A stretch of DNA of 64,000 nucleotides from Aliivibrio sp. 1S175 (GCF_001690985.1 NZ_MAJS01000015.1:33518-97517), one strand, 5' to 3'. Shown: positions 47,296 through 58,119, numbered from the stretch's first letter. Numbers and translations are program-made. The notes: a model not told the origin generated them from the letters alone.

Positions 47296-48129
47296 ATGCA
47301 GAGATTAATGGCATTATCTAATCCAAGAGCAGGGCAAGCGTTTATTGATTACATGGCTTCGCGCCAAATCGATATTCGTATGATGCCTGAGGGTGAAGGT
47401 CAGTTTGCTTTATGGGTTGTGTCTGATGATACGTATTTATTAGAAGTTGAATCAGAGTTACAGGCTTTTTTAAGTAACCCTAATGACAAAAAATATCAAT
47501 CAGCATCATGGGAGATGGCAGAGACTCGCACCGCTAAATTTACTTATGGTTCTCCTGATCTGATGAAGATGATTAAAGCCAAAGCAGGCGCTTTTACTTT
47601 ATTCATCATGGCTATTTGTATTGTCATTTTTGCTCTACAGCAGTTGGGATGGAATAATTCGATTTTTCAAGCATTGCATTTTCCGGCTAGCCCATCGCAA
47701 AGTATAGAGATATGGCGTTGGTTCTCTCATGCGCTACTTCATTTTTCGGCGATGCATATTATTTTTAACTTATTGTGGTGGTGGCAGTTAGGTGGAGATA
47801 TTGAACTGCGCTTAGGTCGAACTAAATTAGTGCAGTTATTTTTATTTTCAGCGTTGTTTTCTGGGTTAGGACAATATTGGATAGACGGTGCAAACTTTGG
47901 CGGGCTATCTGGCGTTGTATATGCCTTATTAGGGTATTCTTGGTTTATTGGTTGGTTATCACCTAAGAAAGGGATTTCAGTCTCTAAGCCTATAGTTGGT
48001 TTTATGCTAGCGTGGATTATTCTAGGTTATGCTCAACCTTTTATGGCGATAGCGAATACTGCACATCTTGTTGGTTTAGTTTCAGGGTGTGTTATTGCTC
48101 TGATTGATAGCAAATTTAAAAAAGCGTAG
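47296..48129 (+). CDS. glpG: Rhomboid intramembrane serine protease GlpG
   Basis: 277 residues. N-terminal cytoplasmic domain to about 90, then six membrane helices. Catalytic Ser205 in FGGLSGVVYALLGY and His257 in NTAHLVGL; HALLHFSAMHIIFN conserved. Cleaves membrane substrates within the bilayer. glpR, often next, is not present; a terminator follows. Confidence 0.95.
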   Translation: MQRLMALSNPRAGQAFIDYMASRQIDIRMMPEGEGQFALWVVSDDTYLLEVESELQAFLSNPNDKKYQSASWEMAETRTAKFTYGSPDLMKMIKAKAGAFTLFIMAICIVIFALQQLGWNNSIFQALHFPASPSQSIEIWRWFSHALLHFSAMHIIFNLLWWWQLGGDIELRLGRTKLVQLFLFSALFSGLGQYWIDGANFGGLSGVVYALLGYSWFIGWLSPKKGISVSKPIVGFMLAWIILGYAQPFMAIANTAHLVGLVSGCVIALIDSKFKKA

Positions 48130-48143
48130 TTATATTTTTATAC

Positions 48144-48182
48144 AAAAAAGGAGCTAGGTAGAAATACCAGGCTCCTTTTTTT
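48144..48182. terminator. Bidirectional terminator between glpG and the FliL-like gene
   Basis: AAAAAGGAGC and GCTCCTTTTT with an imperfect inner stem, A-run before and T-run after. Confidence 0.82.
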
Positions 48183-48197
48183 GAATTGAACAGAATG

Positions 48198-48608
48198 TTA
48201 TTGATATATGTACTTAGTAAAAAGTAAATCTACCGCTAAGGTTTTTCCTGTTTCAGTTAAAAGGATTTCATTGATTGCAGTTAAACATTCTTTTCTTATT
48301 TCTTCTCGTCCCGCTAGTGATTTAATTCGTTGCTCTGGTTGTTGGCCTAGAACGTCAACTAATGAATTTCTAATTTGTGGATTATGGTGCTCTAAGCTAG
48401 GTAAATCGCGGCTATCGGCCACTAGGATATCGACTCGAATTTGAATGTAGCCGAGTTTTTTCCCTTTAGTAACAAAGTTTGTTGTTAGGTCTGGGGCTAA
48501 AGTAAAGTAGCCCATTTGAGGTGTCGAGTCTTCCGCTGCCAAAACCGCAGGGGAAAAAAGTTGGCTAATAATTAGCAGCAACCCTACAAATAATGATTTC
48601 TTTGTCAT
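48198..48608 (-). CDS. FliL-family flagellar basal-body-associated protein
   Basis: 136 residues. N-terminal hydrophobic signal/anchor (about 5-24, cleavage possible after VLAA), then the FliL domain: YIQIRVDILVADSR, NPQIRNSLVDVLG and a C-terminal DLLFTKYIYQ. It is a second FliL-like protein outside the flagellar cluster, as seen in vibrios; it may tune the stator or be periplasmic. Divergent from ubiC. Confidence 0.8.
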   Translation of the reverse strand: MTKKSLFVGLLLIISQLFSPAVLAAEDSTPQMGYFTLAPDLTTNFVTKGKKLGYIQIRVDILVADSRDLPSLEHHNPQIRNSLVDVLGQQPEQRIKSLAGREEIRKECLTAINEILLTETGKTLAVDLLFTKYIYQ

Positions 48609-48729
48609 TTTCTAATCCATTCGTCAGTCAATTTATTATATTACTTGTTACAATAGTCGGCCGTTGTGAGAAAAAATTAACCGTAATCTCTCAATATAAT
48701 TGATATATGTGAGAGATGTTATAGAGAAT

Positions 48730-49269
48730 ATGTCAGAGATCAATTCTTGGTGTGCCTCGGTACTTAAAAAAGTATGGTGGCAAGATGCCGATACCTTTGA
48801 GTGTCATAATGAATGGCAGCAATACTGGCTGCTTGGATTAGATTCATTATCACGCCGTCTAGAGCAACATTGCCAATTGTTGTCTGTATCGGTATTAGAT
48901 AATACACATGTGAATCCAGAAACATTAACGGAAGTAGAATTAGAACTTCTGGGTAATGAAGTGTGTTTGCGTCGAAAAGTTATTCTAAAGGGAGATCAAC
49001 AATCGTGGGTATATGGTAGAACGTTGATCCCGTTATCATCGCTTCAAGACCAGCCGCATGATTTAACTCGTCAAGGTCACGTACCATTAGGTATTACCGT
49101 GTTTAGTGCTCTAAGTGCACACAGAGACAAGCTACAAGTCGGAAAGATTGAAACAGAGAAAGGAATGCTATTTGCTCGACGTTCTCGTTTATGGATGAAT
49201 GAAAAACCTATGTTGGTGGCGGAATTATTTTTACCTAATGCGCCTATTTACTCAAAGGAAGTTGAATAA
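48730..49269 (+). CDS. ubiC: Chorismate pyruvate-lyase
   Basis: 179 residues from ATG 48730 (MSEINSWC). Makes 4-hydroxybenzoate from chorismate, the first ubiquinone step. Family features: a conserved Arg region ([10 protein letters not shown]), YGRTLIP and late [20 protein letters not shown]. Overlaps ubiA start by one base (TAATG). Confidence 0.93.
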   Translation: MSEINSWCASVLKKVWWQDADTFECHNEWQQYWLLGLDSLSRRLEQHCQLLSVSVLDNTHVNPETLTEVELELLGNEVCLRRKVILKGDQQSWVYGRTLIPLSSLQDQPHDLTRQGHVPLGITVFSALSAHRDKLQVGKIETEKGMLFARRSRLWMNEKPMLVAELFLPNAPIYSKEVE

Positions 49270-50126
49270 TGACCACGTCAAAAGCACAAGCGTTTTGGCA
49301 ATTAACTCGAATGAATCGTCCTATCGGTTCTTTATTGCTTTTATGGCCAACATTGTGGGCATTGTTTTTAGCGGCAGATGGGTTACCTGATTGGCATGTG
49401 CTGATTGTATTTGTATTGGGTGTTTTATTTATGCGCTCTGCTGGGTGTGTAATTAATGATTTTGCTGATCGCAAAGTGGATGGTCATGTAAAACGTACCG
49501 CTAATCGTCCACTACCTTCTGGATTAATCTCATCAAAAGAAGCATTAACGCTTTTTGCTGTTTTAGTGGTGTGTTCATTTTTATTAGTATTAACCATGAA
49601 TACTTTAACGATTATGCTTTCTGGGATAGGGATAGTTCTTGCGGTTGCTTACCCTTTCATGAAACGAGTGACTTACTTACCTCAATTTGTTTTAGGGCTC
49701 GCATTTAGTTGGGCTATCCCAATGGCGTACGCAGCAGAATCTAATCAAGTGCCACCTGAAGCCTGGTTGTTGTTTGTGATAAATGCGTTGTGGACTATTG
49801 CCTATGATACCCAGTATGCCATGGTGGATAGAGATGATGACCTTAAGATTGGGATTAAATCGACAGCGATATTATTTGGTCGGTTCGATAAGCTCATCGT
49901 AGGCCTACTGCAATTAAGTGTATTGGCGTTATTGATTGTTCTTGGTTCTGAGTTAGCGCTTTCAAGTATGTATTACTGGGGAGTATTGGCAGCCGCAGGT
50001 TTTTTTGTTTATCAACAATGGTTAATTAAAGGCAGAGAAAGAGAGGCGTGCTTTAAGGCGTTCTTAAATAATAATTATGTGGGTGGTTTAGTCTTTGCTG
50101 CAATTAGTGCCAGTGTGCTGATTTAG
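49269..50126 (+). CDS. ubiA: 4-Hydroxybenzoate octaprenyltransferase
   Basis: 285 residues, about eight to nine membrane helices. Two aspartate-rich motifs: [16 protein letters not shown] and [13 protein letters not shown]. Prenylates 4-hydroxybenzoate in the inner membrane. Coupled to ubiC. Confidence 0.95.
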   Translation: MTTSKAQAFWQLTRMNRPIGSLLLLWPTLWALFLAADGLPDWHVLIVFVLGVLFMRSAGCVINDFADRKVDGHVKRTANRPLPSGLISSKEALTLFAVLVVCSFLLVLTMNTLTIMLSGIGIVLAVAYPFMKRVTYLPQFVLGLAFSWAIPMAYAAESNQVPPEAWLLFVINALWTIAYDTQYAMVDRDDDLKIGIKSTAILFGRFDKLIVGLLQLSVLALLIVLGSELALSSMYYWGVLAAAGFFVYQQWLIKGREREACFKAFLNNNYVGGLVFAAISASVLI

Positions 50127-50145
50127 ATACCTTAATTGATAAAAT

Positions 50146-50193
50146 AAAAGCCAGTATGATACTTTCAATAAGAAATGTCATACTGGCTTTTTT
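50146..50193. terminator. Bidirectional terminator between ubiA and plsB
   Basis: AAAAGCCAGTATGA and TCATACTGGCTTTT (14 bp) with an 18-base loop, A-run before, T-run after. Confidence 0.87.
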
Positions 50194-50208
50194 GTATTTA
50201 AAAGATAT

Positions 50209-52632
50209 TTAATCGTCTTTATTCATAACCGCTTGGATTGTTAGCTTAATCTCTGGCGTTAATAGTTTCGATATATCGTGTGCGAATGGCGCCACTTTCT
50301 CTAGTACTGCGTTACCGTCGCTATCCAAGTAGCCTTCTGTTTTTAAGCTATTAAACAAAATACCAAAAACACCTTTGTCAAAGAACTCAGGTGCATTGAT
50401 GCCATGTAGACGACTTAGACGTTGAGCCATTATTTGGCTTTGTTCTTCTAATTCACTTTTATCTAATTCAGGAGAGGCTTGCAGATGCGTAAGTGCAATA
50501 GCGTAACGCTGCAGAGTTTCTGAAATAGTATGAGCTAATAAGTGAAGTTTAAGAATATTGGTAGCGTTAAGCTGTAAAAGGTTATTTTCTTTTACGATTA
50601 ACTTTTGACGTACTAATTCCTCAATATGTAGATTCACTACATCGGCTAACTCATCTTGACCATAATGCAGAAATAATTCTGCTTTTAAGAACGGGTAGAT
50701 TGTTTGAATCTGCTTTTGGAGATTATCTACAGAAATAGATCGAGATTGAACCACTAATTTTGCGATTAATGATGGCAATGCAAATAGATGAATAATGTTA
50801 TTACGGTAATAGGTCATTAGGATAGATTGGTTTCTATCCAATGAAATAATTTCCCCTAATGTATCTTTCTCAATAACAAATTTATCAAGAGCAATGGCGT
50901 GTTTTAATAATTCATCTGCACTTTCTGCTGGAACAGTTGCTGTTTTTGAATAAGGAATATTACGCAGCAGTTGTAAGTAGCAATCGAGTTGTTCTGTTAG
51001 ATCTTCCTTACTTAATGCGCGCTGACGAGCAGCAAGTAAAGCGGTTGCACATAAGGTTAATGCATTGGCTGCTGCCGCATCATTTATATGTGTCATCATC
51101 TTATTTGCGATGCCATTAACAACAGGGATCATCCACTCTGGCTTTTGTGGCTCAATTGGATTGATTGATTCAGACCAATTAGGCGCGTGCTCATTTAAGT
51201 AATGATTTAAAGAAATCGGTTCACCAAAGTTTACATAGCCTTTGCCAAAGTTACGCAGTTTACGAATAGTGCGTAGTACTTGTCCTGCATTTTCTTTTTC
51301 TTTGCGCTTACCTTGCAGTTCTTTAGCGTAAGTCGTTACTTCCATTACGTGTTCGTAGCCGATATATACAGGTACGAGTGTTACTGGGCGATTTAAGCCA
51401 CGTAACATTGCTTGCACTGTCATTGCTAACATACCGGTTTTTGCTTCTAATAAGCGACCTGTGCGTGAACGCCCACCTTCGCTGAAATATTCTACTGAAT
51501 ACCCTTTAGCAAATAGCTCTGCTAAATACTCACGGAAGATCGTTGAATACAGACGGTTGCCTTTAAAGCTACGACGAATAAAGAAAGCACCGCCACGACG
51601 GAAAATTGGTCCAGCAGGGAAGAAGTTTAAGTTAATACCTGCGGCAATGTGTGGTGGCACTAATCCTTCATGATAAAGCACATAAGACAGTAATAGGTAA
51701 TCCATATGGCTACGGTGACAGGGAACGTAAACAATTTCATGGCCTTCTTGTGCCAGTTTACGTACCGTTGCTGCATTATTGATGTTTAAACCTTGGTATA
51801 AACGATTCCATAACCATTTGAGTAAGCGGTTACCATTCTTGATAAGTGAATAAGAAAAATTAGTCGCGATTTCTTCCATGATCCCCATGGCTTCTTTACG
51901 TACTTTTTCTACGTCTACATTTCGTATTTTTGCTTCTTCTAAAATCACTTTTTCAATAGCTTGAGATTTTAATAAGCGATTAAAGAGTGCTTGGCGATTA
52001 GGAAGGTTAGGCCCTGACGCTGCTAACTTTTGGCGAGAGAAGTGAATCTTTGCCACACGAGCCAGTTTATGAGCAATGGCTTCATCTGCCCCATGGTTAT
52101 CTGCCATGTAACGTAAAGACACTACAGGGCTAATACGCACAGTTGAATCACGGCCAGCTTTAATTAGTGTAATGAATTTTTGAGGTGCGTTAAGAGGCAT
52201 TAAATGAGGGTTATTTGTCCCTTCTTTGCCAGGTCTTCTTCCCCATAAGATAGATGTTGGAATTAATTGGAAATCTACACTTGGATTATCTGCGTGGTAT
52301 TTCAATACCACTTTAAATAAATCTAGTGATTCCTGTGGAAGATCATCATCTGTTTCAAATATCTTTGGGCCAATAGAGGTGAATACATAGCGAGGGTATT
52401 CAACACCGTCCATTTCAAGTGGTGAAAGAGGATCGGGCAGTCCTAATTCTAATGCGCTTTTTTGTAATGTTAGCAAATCAACATGTGAGCGAAATGGCAG
52501 TGCATAAATAATTGGACGCTCAAGATCTATCTTAAGGTCTTCAATTGGATTCGATGGAATCGAGCTACTCTTCACCATTACCGATAAGGGTAACTTTAGC
52601 AAAGAGTGATAAATAGTTTGTCCTGTAGACAT
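50209..52632 (-). CDS. plsB: Glycerol-3-phosphate acyltransferase PlsB
   Basis: 807 residues, typical length. Acyltransferase block [10 protein letters not shown] (near 305), block II with FIRRSF, block [15 protein letters not shown] and block [14 protein letters not shown]. Peripheral inner-membrane enzyme that acylates sn-glycerol 3-phosphate, first step of phospholipid synthesis. Divergent from lexA, as in E. coli (with dgkA missing between). Confidence 0.96.
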   Translation of the reverse strand: MSTGQTIYHSLLKLPLSVMVKSSSIPSNPIEDLKIDLERPIIYALPFRSHVDLLTLQKSALELGLPDPLSPLEMDGVEYPRYVFTSIGPKIFETDDDLPQESLDLFKVVLKYHADNPSVDFQLIPTSILWGRRPGKEGTNNPHLMPLNAPQKFITLIKAGRDSTVRISPVVSLRYMADNHGADEAIAHKLARVAKIHFSRQKLAASGPNLPNRQALFNRLLKSQAIEKVILEEAKIRNVDVEKVRKEAMGIMEEIATNFSYSLIKNGNRLLKWLWNRLYQGLNINNAATVRKLAQEGHEIVYVPCHRSHMDYLLLSYVLYHEGLVPPHIAAGINLNFFPAGPIFRRGGAFFIRRSFKGNRLYSTIFREYLAELFAKGYSVEYFSEGGRSRTGRLLEAKTGMLAMTVQAMLRGLNRPVTLVPVYIGYEHVMEVTTYAKELQGKRKEKENAGQVLRTIRKLRNFGKGYVNFGEPISLNHYLNEHAPNWSESINPIEPQKPEWMIPVVNGIANKMMTHINDAAAANALTLCATALLAARQRALSKEDLTEQLDCYLQLLRNIPYSKTATVPAESADELLKHAIALDKFVIEKDTLGEIISLDRNQSILMTYYRNNIIHLFALPSLIAKLVVQSRSISVDNLQKQIQTIYPFLKAELFLHYGQDELADVVNLHIEELVRQKLIVKENNLLQLNATNILKLHLLAHTISETLQRYAIALTHLQASPELDKSELEEQSQIMAQRLSRLHGINAPEFFDKGVFGILFNSLKTEGYLDSDGNAVLEKVAPFAHDISKLLTPEIKLTIQAVMNKDD

Positions 52633-52830
52633 AATGACAATAACGCCTTAGTTATGTACCGAGCAGTCGGTTATATATAGATGCTTACAATTTGTTGGCA
52701 AGAATAGCAGAACTGGTCAAACCTTTTAATAGAAATGAACACAGAATCTCCAATAGTACGATTAATATGACAGAAAAGAGGCTCACTTTGTCTTATTTTT
52801 AATCAGTAGGTCTTTCAAAGCATAGCACAG

Positions 52831-52866
52831 CTGTATATACTCACAGTTAACTGTATAAACAAACAG
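52831..52866 (+). promoter_or_regulatory. Two LexA-binding SOS boxes before lexA
   Basis: CTGTATATACTCACAG (52831-52846) and CTGTATAAACAAACAG (52851-52866), both perfect CTGT-N8-ACAG, ending 8 bp before the lexA ATG: autoregulation by two tandem operators as in E. coli. Confidence 0.93.
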
Positions 52867-52873
52867 GTGAGTT

Positions 52874-53494
52874 ATGAAGCCACTAACGGCAAGACAGCAA
52901 GAAGTCTTTGAGCTAATCAAAGCAAAAATTGATGACACTGGAATGCCACCGACACGCGCAGAGATTGCTCGTGAGTTGGGGTTTCGCTCAGCGAATGCGG
53001 CAGAAGAGCACTTAAAAGCGTTGGCTCGTAAGCAGGTTATCGAGATTATTCCCGGCGCCTCTCGAGGTATTCGTATTCTTTTACAAGAAGCGGAAGATGA
53101 AAATCTTGGTGTGCCCCTGATTGGTCAAGTAGCTGCGGGTGAACCGATTCTAGCTCAAGAGCATGTAGAGAGCCATTATCAAGTTGACCCTGGAATGTTT
53201 AAACCACAAGCCGATTTCTTGTTACGAGTAAACGGTGAGAGCATGAAAAACATTGGTATTATGGATGGTGATTTACTCGCAGTGCATAAAACACAAGATG
53301 TTCGTGATGGGCAAGTTGTTGTCGCTAGGGTAGATGATGATGTGACAGTAAAACGCTTAGAGCGAAAAGGCTCTATGGTTTTTCTTCATGCAGAGAATGA
53401 AGAGTTTGCTCCAATTGAAGTGGATTTAACATCACAAAGTTTAAGTATTGAAGGTCTTGCTGTCGGCGTTATCCGTAGCACGACATGGATGTAA
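52874..53494 (+). CDS. lexA: LexA SOS repressor
   Basis: 206 residues. N-terminal winged helix ([38 protein letters not shown]), self-cleavage bond Ala88-Gly89 (QVAAGEP), catalytic Ser123 (NGESMKN) and Lys160 (VTVKRLE). Represses DNA-damage genes, cleaved with RecA help. Two SOS boxes in its promoter. Confidence 0.97.
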   Translation: MKPLTARQQEVFELIKAKIDDTGMPPTRAEIARELGFRSANAAEEHLKALARKQVIEIIPGASRGIRILLQEAEDENLGVPLIGQVAAGEPILAQEHVESHYQVDPGMFKPQADFLLRVNGESMKNIGIMDGDLLAVHKTQDVRDGQVVVARVDDDVTVKRLERKGSMVFLHAENEEFAPIEVDLTSQSLSIEGLAVGVIRSTTWM

Positions 53495-53586
53495 TCTAAA
53501 CTTAGATAACAGCCAGGGTTACTGCTTAGGAAGTTATTATTAAATTGTCATTATCGCTTGTTGAGATGAAATAGCGCTTTACAAGT

Positions 53587-53605
53587 GGTAATGATAGTCA
53601 TTATC
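53587..53605 (+). promoter_or_regulatory. Fur box
   Basis: GGTAATGATAGTCATTATC matches the 19-bp Fur consensus GATAATGATAATCATTATC at 17 positions, 27 bp before the methyltransferase start; the palindrome continues with ATT. Confidence 0.85.
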
Positions 53606-53632
53606 ATTAAATCTCTTTCATAGGAGATGATA

Positions 53633-54427
53633 ATGACACAGATCGGCCATAAAGTTCCTTCCCGCCTACTTCAGCCTCTTTGGTTGAGAAGCCGCGAAAG
53701 TATGATCGATAATGGATTAATTTATGATCCTATCGCTGCTGCGGCATGTCGACATTGCCACCTTTCTTCTGAATGTCTCTCTGGAGATATCGATCAAAAG
53801 CAATTATTACACGCTACTCTGACAGTTCAATGTGACCAACAAGTATCGCAATTTCTTAAACGCCATCCGTCTGGTTGGGTCGTTAATGTTGGCGCTGGAT
53901 TAGATACTCGATTTTATCGTTTGGATAATGGTCGATGTCATTGGCTTGAATTAGATATCAATGAAAACCTTCTTTGGCGTCAAAAGCTATTTCATACCAA
54001 TGAACGTTATTATTTACGCTGTGGCTCTGCGATGGAAGAGAGTTGGGTCGATAATCTCCCTGTTCCTAATGAAGTGCCTTTAATGATTGTCTGTGAGCAC
54101 GCCTTACTAGAATGTAATGAAATACAATTAGCTAAATTTATACAATTATTAGGTCGTCGTTTTCATCATGCTGAAGCGTTATTCGTGGTGGCGGGTGATC
54201 GTTGTAATACTATGATAGGCAAAAAGCTTGGTTGTATTGAATATAAGCATGGATTACATCTACCTAAACAACATTTCACAGGGTGGTTACCGTGGATAGA
54301 TAGTTTCTCAGTAAAATCACCAATAGAGTATGACTGCGGAAGATGGAAAGTATGGCAACGATGGCTAGCTAAATTTCCTTTGTTTAAACATCGAGTCACA
54401 CCGCTGTTGATCTATATGAATTGGTAA
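53633..54427 (+). CDS. Class I SAM-dependent methyltransferase (LCM/PPM-like), Fur-regulated
   Basis: 264 residues from ATG 53633 with AGGAG six bases upstream (an ATG at 53627 touches that site and is not preferred). Resembles the Tcm/leucine carboxyl methyltransferase family: SAM motif VVNVGAGLDTRFYRLD, WLELDI for the ribose, and MIVCEHALLECNE. A CxxC-containing insert CRHCHLSSEC lies near residues 42-51. Such enzymes methylate carboxyls or polyketide-type metabolites; substrate unknown. The Fur box implies expression in low iron. It lies between lexA and the dinF remnant. Confidence 0.8.
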   Translation: MTQIGHKVPSRLLQPLWLRSRESMIDNGLIYDPIAAAACRHCHLSSECLSGDIDQKQLLHATLTVQCDQQVSQFLKRHPSGWVVNVGAGLDTRFYRLDNGRCHWLELDINENLLWRQKLFHTNERYYLRCGSAMEESWVDNLPVPNEVPLMIVCEHALLECNEIQLAKFIQLLGRRFHHAEALFVVAGDRCNTMIGKKLGCIEYKHGLHLPKQHFTGWLPWIDSFSVKSPIEYDCGRWKVWQRWLAKFPLFKHRVTPLLIYMNW

Positions 54428-54528
54428 TGGTGTTATAACAATTGTCTTATTAAAAAATTCAATTGTGCAAAGGTTTAGGATCGAAAGAAAATAATACTGT
54501 TGTTACTTTTTTCAATCGGTACGCTCCA

Positions 54529-55169
54529 ATGTGGAAATAATTAAGAAATATCTCTTTGCATCGGCAAGTTCTGGCGTTAGCTATTCCGATGGTTCTTTCA
54601 AATATCACCATACCGTTATTGGGCATTTAGATCATGCGTGGTATTTAGGTGGTGTTGCTGTTGGCGGCACGATGATCAGTGTGACATTTTGGCTGCTAGG
54701 TTTTCTACGTATGGCGACGACTGGATTATCAGCTCAGGCGTATGGTGCTGAGAATAAAACCATGTTGAGTCAGACTTTTTCTCAGGGCATTTTCTTAGCT
54801 CTGTGTTTTTCATTTGTTTTACTTCTTTTTCATCAATCTCTCTCTTATGCTATTTTTTCTTTCAGTGATGCAACACCAGAAGTTAAGTTATATGCAGATC
54901 AATATTTTTCTATTCGTATATGGAGTGCGCCAGCTGCGTTGAGTAATTTTGTCATCATGGGCTGGTTACTCGGAACGCAAAATGCGCGTTACCCTATGTG
55001 GCTAGTAGCAATGCCATTAGTCTCTATGTGGTGCTTCTTGCTAGATGGTATTTTTGTAGGGGCAACAAAAGGTTCTGAGATGAGAAATTCAATGTTTGTG
55101 GCGATGCGTGGCGTTAGTTCAGCGATTACCTTTTCTATTCAATGGAAAAAAGCAATTTTCCTATCATAG
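54529..55169 (+). pseudogene. dinF: dinF (MATE efflux) remnant with a nonsense codon and at least three deletions
   Basis: The reading M-W-K-stop-L-R-N-I-S-L-H-R-Q-V-L starting at ATG 54529 hits TAA at 54538-54540, then continues through LALAIPMVLSNITIPLLG before shifting frame at TTATTGGGC (54616-54624). The other frame carries VIGHLDHAWYLGGVAVGG through GWLLGTQNARYPMW, so LVDTA is missing. At about 55001-55012 it jumps straight to PLVSMWCFLLDGIFVGAT, so roughly 200 residues are gone. Near 55098 a further gap of about 30 residues precedes AMRGVSSAI. Comparison is with E. coli DinF from memory. No functional transporter is possible. Confidence 0.85.
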
Positions 55170-55201
55170 GCCAAATGCTTTATTGTATTGATAGTTAAAC
55201 T

Positions 55202-55233
55202 AAAAAGGGATTAAGTCATGCTTAATCCCTTTT
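55202..55233. terminator. Bidirectional terminator between dinF remnant and sthA
   Basis: AAAAGGGATTAAG / CTTAATCCCTTTT with a TCATG loop. Confidence 0.87.
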
Positions 55234-55268
55234 GTTATCTTCTGATGTATATAGCTCTATTTTTTGAT

Positions 55269-56684
55269 TTAAAAGAGTCGGTTTAATCCGTTTAGAGCCG
55301 CAACACGATAGGCTTCAGCCATTGTTGGATAGTTGAATGTAGTATTGACAAAATACTCAATAGTATTGGCTTCGCCTTTTTGTTCCATAATGGCTTGACC
55401 GATATGAATGATTTCAGCAGCACGTTCACCAAAGCAATGTATGCCTAAAATTTCTTTGGTTTCACGATGGAAAAGGATTTTTAAACTGCCAATATCCATT
55501 CCAGCAATTTGAGCGCGAGCTAAATGTTTGAAGGAGGCTCTTCCAACTTCATATGGTACTTTTGCTGCTGTTAGTTCTTGTTCTGTTTTTCCTACAGAGC
55601 TAATTTCAGGGATGGTATAAATACCTGTAGGGATATGATCAATTAATTGAGCCTCTGCTTTTCCTTTAGTAATGGCTTGAGCGGTGAAACGTCCTTGGTC
55701 ATAAGCGGCACTTGCAAGGCTAGGGTAACCAATAACATCACCAACCGCATAAATGTGATCAACTAGGGTTTGGTAGTTGCCATTAACTTTAAGTTGTCCA
55801 CGGGAATCGGCTTCTAGCCCAACCGCGGATAGATTTAATTTGTCTGTGTTTCCCGTTCTACCATTGGCAAATAAGATGCAGTCGGCTTTCATTTTTTTAC
55901 CAGACTCAAGGTGCATCACAATACCGTCATCACTGGCTTCAATCTTTTCAAAGGTTTCGTCATTACGGGTAACGATCCCGCTATTCCAAAAATGATAAGA
56001 GAGGGCGTCAGACATTTCATTGTCTAAAAAGGAGAGCAAACGATCGCGAGTATTCACTAAGTCAACTTTCACACCTAACCCTCTAAAGATAGACGCGTAC
56101 TCACTACCAATAACCCCTGCTCCATAAATAATGATATGGCGTGGGTCATGCTTTAATGACAAAATTGAGTCACTATCATAAACGCGGCTATGGTTGAAGT
56201 TAACACCAGCAGGGCGGTAGGGACGAGAACCCGTTGCGATAATGAACCTATCTGCGGTGTAGGTTTCTATTGAGCCGTCTTTTGCTTTTACTGCGATAGT
56301 ATTTTTTTCAACAAAACTGGCTTCACCAAAAATGAGCGAGCATTGGTTACGGTCATAAAATCCTTGTCTCATTCTAGTTTGTTTATCTATAACACTTTTT
56401 GCATGCCCTAAAATATCCGAAAAAGTAGAATGAAGACTGGTATTATTCTTACAGTAAAGAGGATTGGAGTTAAACTCGATAATACGGCTAACAGCATGAC
56501 GCAGTGCTTTGGATGGAATGGTTCCCCAGTGGGTACAACCTCCACCAACACTTGGCTCTCTTTCAATAATGGCCACATTTAGGTTTGCTTTGGTTAATCC
56601 CATAGCTGCCCCTTCCCCCCCTGGACCACTCCCTATTACGATGGCATCAAAGTGGGTTGAATGTGTAGGGGGTGAGTTAGTCAT
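55269..56684 (-). CDS. sthA: Soluble pyridine nucleotide transhydrogenase
   Basis: 471 residues. Flavoprotein of the lipoamide-dehydrogenase fold; FAD loop [10 protein letters not shown] (18-27) and [15 protein letters not shown], where the usual second redox Cys is Thr, as is characteristic of SthA (only Cys50 remains). NAD(P) loop [11 protein letters not shown]. Moves electrons from NADPH to NAD+ in the cytoplasm. Divergent from fabR as in E. coli. Confidence 0.95.
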   Translation of the reverse strand: MTNSPPTHSTHFDAIVIGSGPGGEGAAMGLTKANLNVAIIEREPSVGGGCTHWGTIPSKALRHAVSRIIEFNSNPLYCKNNTSLHSTFSDILGHAKSVIDKQTRMRQGFYDRNQCSLIFGEASFVEKNTIAVKAKDGSIETYTADRFIIATGSRPYRPAGVNFNHSRVYDSDSILSLKHDPRHIIIYGAGVIGSEYASIFRGLGVKVDLVNTRDRLLSFLDNEMSDALSYHFWNSGIVTRNDETFEKIEASDDGIVMHLESGKKMKADCILFANGRTGNTDKLNLSAVGLEADSRGQLKVNGNYQTLVDHIYAVGDVIGYPSLASAAYDQGRFTAQAITKGKAEAQLIDHIPTGIYTIPEISSVGKTEQELTAAKVPYEVGRASFKHLARAQIAGMDIGSLKILFHRETKEILGIHCFGERAAEIIHIGQAIMEQKGEANTIEYFVNTTFNYPTMAEAYRVAALNGLNRLF

Positions 56685-56813
56685 TATTGGTGCCTTATTA
56701 TTATCAATCTCGCAACATTGCTAGCTAACCATATTAACCTTTTCATTCGTTTGGTAAATCAAGTGAGTAAGATAGAGTGGAGAGGATCACGTTGTTTATG
56801 GAAATCTGGATGA

Positions 56814-56855
56814 TTATGGATTTCATTATTTACATCGCACGGTAGAAATCCATAA
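56814..56855. promoter_or_regulatory. Perfect inverted repeat in the sthA-fabR divergent promoter region
   Basis: TTATGGATTTC (56814-56824) and GAAATCCATAA (56845-56855) are exact complements with 20 bp between; a related TTATGGAAATC lies just before (about 56796). Half-site spacing of about 31 bp is three helical turns, which would suit a looping or cooperative dimer. It does not match the E. coli FabR site. Confidence 0.5.
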
Positions 56856-56917
56856 TGTGGGTAAGCGAAAGTTTGTGATACCCATTTAATTAAATTGTAA
56901 AATATACGGTAAAAAAT

Positions 56918-57589
56918 ATGTATCCTGAATTTGAAGCGGATGATCTTAATGCCGTATCAGAAGTAAAGCGACCAGTAACAGCAAAAGGTGTGCGAGCACA
57001 ACAAAAAGAAAGAACACGTCGAACCATCATTGATTCTGCTTTTTGCCTATTATGTGCTGAAAGAGGTTTTACGAGTTTAAGCTTACGAGAAGTTACTCGA
57101 GAAGCCGGTATTGCACCAACCTCATTTTATCGTCATTTTAAAGATATGGATGAATTGGGTTTAACTTTAGTTGATGAAGGAGGATTAATCTTACGTCAAT
57201 TAATGCGCCAAGCTAGACAGCGTATTGTGGTAGAAGGAAGCGTTATCCGCACATCGGTGGAAACTTTCATGGAATTTATTGAAGGTAGTCCGAACGTATT
57301 TCGATTGTTATTACGTGAACGTTCAGGAACATCACCCGCATTTCGAGCTGCTGTAGCAAGAGAAATTCAACATTTTGTAGCGGAACTAACTGAATATTTA
57401 ATTGCCACAACAGGTGTTGCTCGTGAAGAAGCATCAGTTCAAGCTGAAGCATCGGTAACTTTGGTCTTTAGTTCAGGGGCGGAAGCATTGGATCTTGATG
57501 CACCTCATAGAGAAGAACTTTCAAGACGGTTGATATTCCAATTACGGATGCTTTCGAAAGGTGCTTACTTGTATCGAAAAGAAAATTAG
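56918..57589 (+). CDS. fabR: TetR-family repressor FabR
   Basis: 223 residues as read from ATG 56918. From residue 26 it matches Fab[42 protein letters not shown], and the acyl-binding C-terminal half. In E. coli it represses fabA/fabB by sensing unsaturated acyl thioesters. The first 24 residues are extra; a GTG near 56990 would give the short form, with AAAGG before it. sthA-fabR-yijD order is conserved. Confidence 0.9.
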   Translation: MYPEFEADDLNAVSEVKRPVTAKGVRAQQKERTRRTIIDSAFCLLCAERGFTSLSLREVTREAGIAPTSFYRHFKDMDELGLTLVDEGGLILRQLMRQARQRIVVEGSVIRTSVETFMEFIEGSPNVFRLLLRERSGTSPAFRAAVAREIQHFVAELTEYLIATTGVAREEASVQAEASVTLVFSSGAEALDLDAPHREELSRRLIFQLRMLSKGAYLYRKEN

Positions 57590-57647
57590 AAATAGAATGT
57601 AGATGCATTGGTCACAGTGAATCAATGTCTATAAAGAGGTGATAAAC

Positions 57648-58022
57648 ATGACACATGAAAACAGTAGGAATGAACGTAAAACATTAGTGCTATCAGTGGT
57701 GACAGGTCTTTGTTTAAATGCTGTATGGGTTGGATTTACGGTAACTGAAATTGCATTTTCAATTTTTCCTATTATTGCATTGGTTCTTGCTGCTCAAGGT
57801 TTATATCAAGAATATCTACGTCAGCCAGAAACTGAAGATACATCATTGATAGCGGTTGCTTGTTTCTTTGTTGGTTTATTTGGACATTCTGCTTTTGTAA
57901 AAGCACAATATCCTGAAATTGGCTCAAATTTCTTCTCAATTATGGTGGCATTAGGGTTATTGCTTTGGGTTGGGATTAAAATGGGCGTCTTGAAAAAGAA
58001 AGAAGAAGTCACAGAGCTTTAA
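57648..58022 (+). CDS. yijD: DUF1422 membrane protein YijD
   Basis: 124 residues from ATG 57648 (AGAGG upstream, eight bases). Four membrane helices. Always behind fabR in this order; function unknown. Confidence 0.87.
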   Translation: MTHENSRNERKTLVLSVVTGLCLNAVWVGFTVTEIAFSIFPIIALVLAAQGLYQEYLRQPETEDTSLIAVACFFVGLFGHSAFVKAQYPEIGSNFFSIMVALGLLLWVGIKMGVLKKKEEVTEL

Positions 58023-58062
58023 TTATTCATATTTGGATAAAATGAATTAATACTAGAATTTT

Positions 58063-58099
58063 AAAAAAGGCTCAGAATATAATGTTCTGGGCCTTTTTT
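58063..58099. terminator. Bidirectional terminator between yijD and trmA
   Basis: AAAAAAGGCTCAGAA pairs with TTCTGGGCCTTTTTT (one mismatch). Confidence 0.85.
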
Positions 58100-58119
58100 A
58101 TGTTCTTAATTTTTGAGTA

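Noticed and set aside
54531..55169. A 212-residue MATE transporter gene starting with GTG
   Set aside because: Its N-terminal 28 residues come from the shifted frame of dinF, and about half the transporter is missing; treated as a pseudogene.
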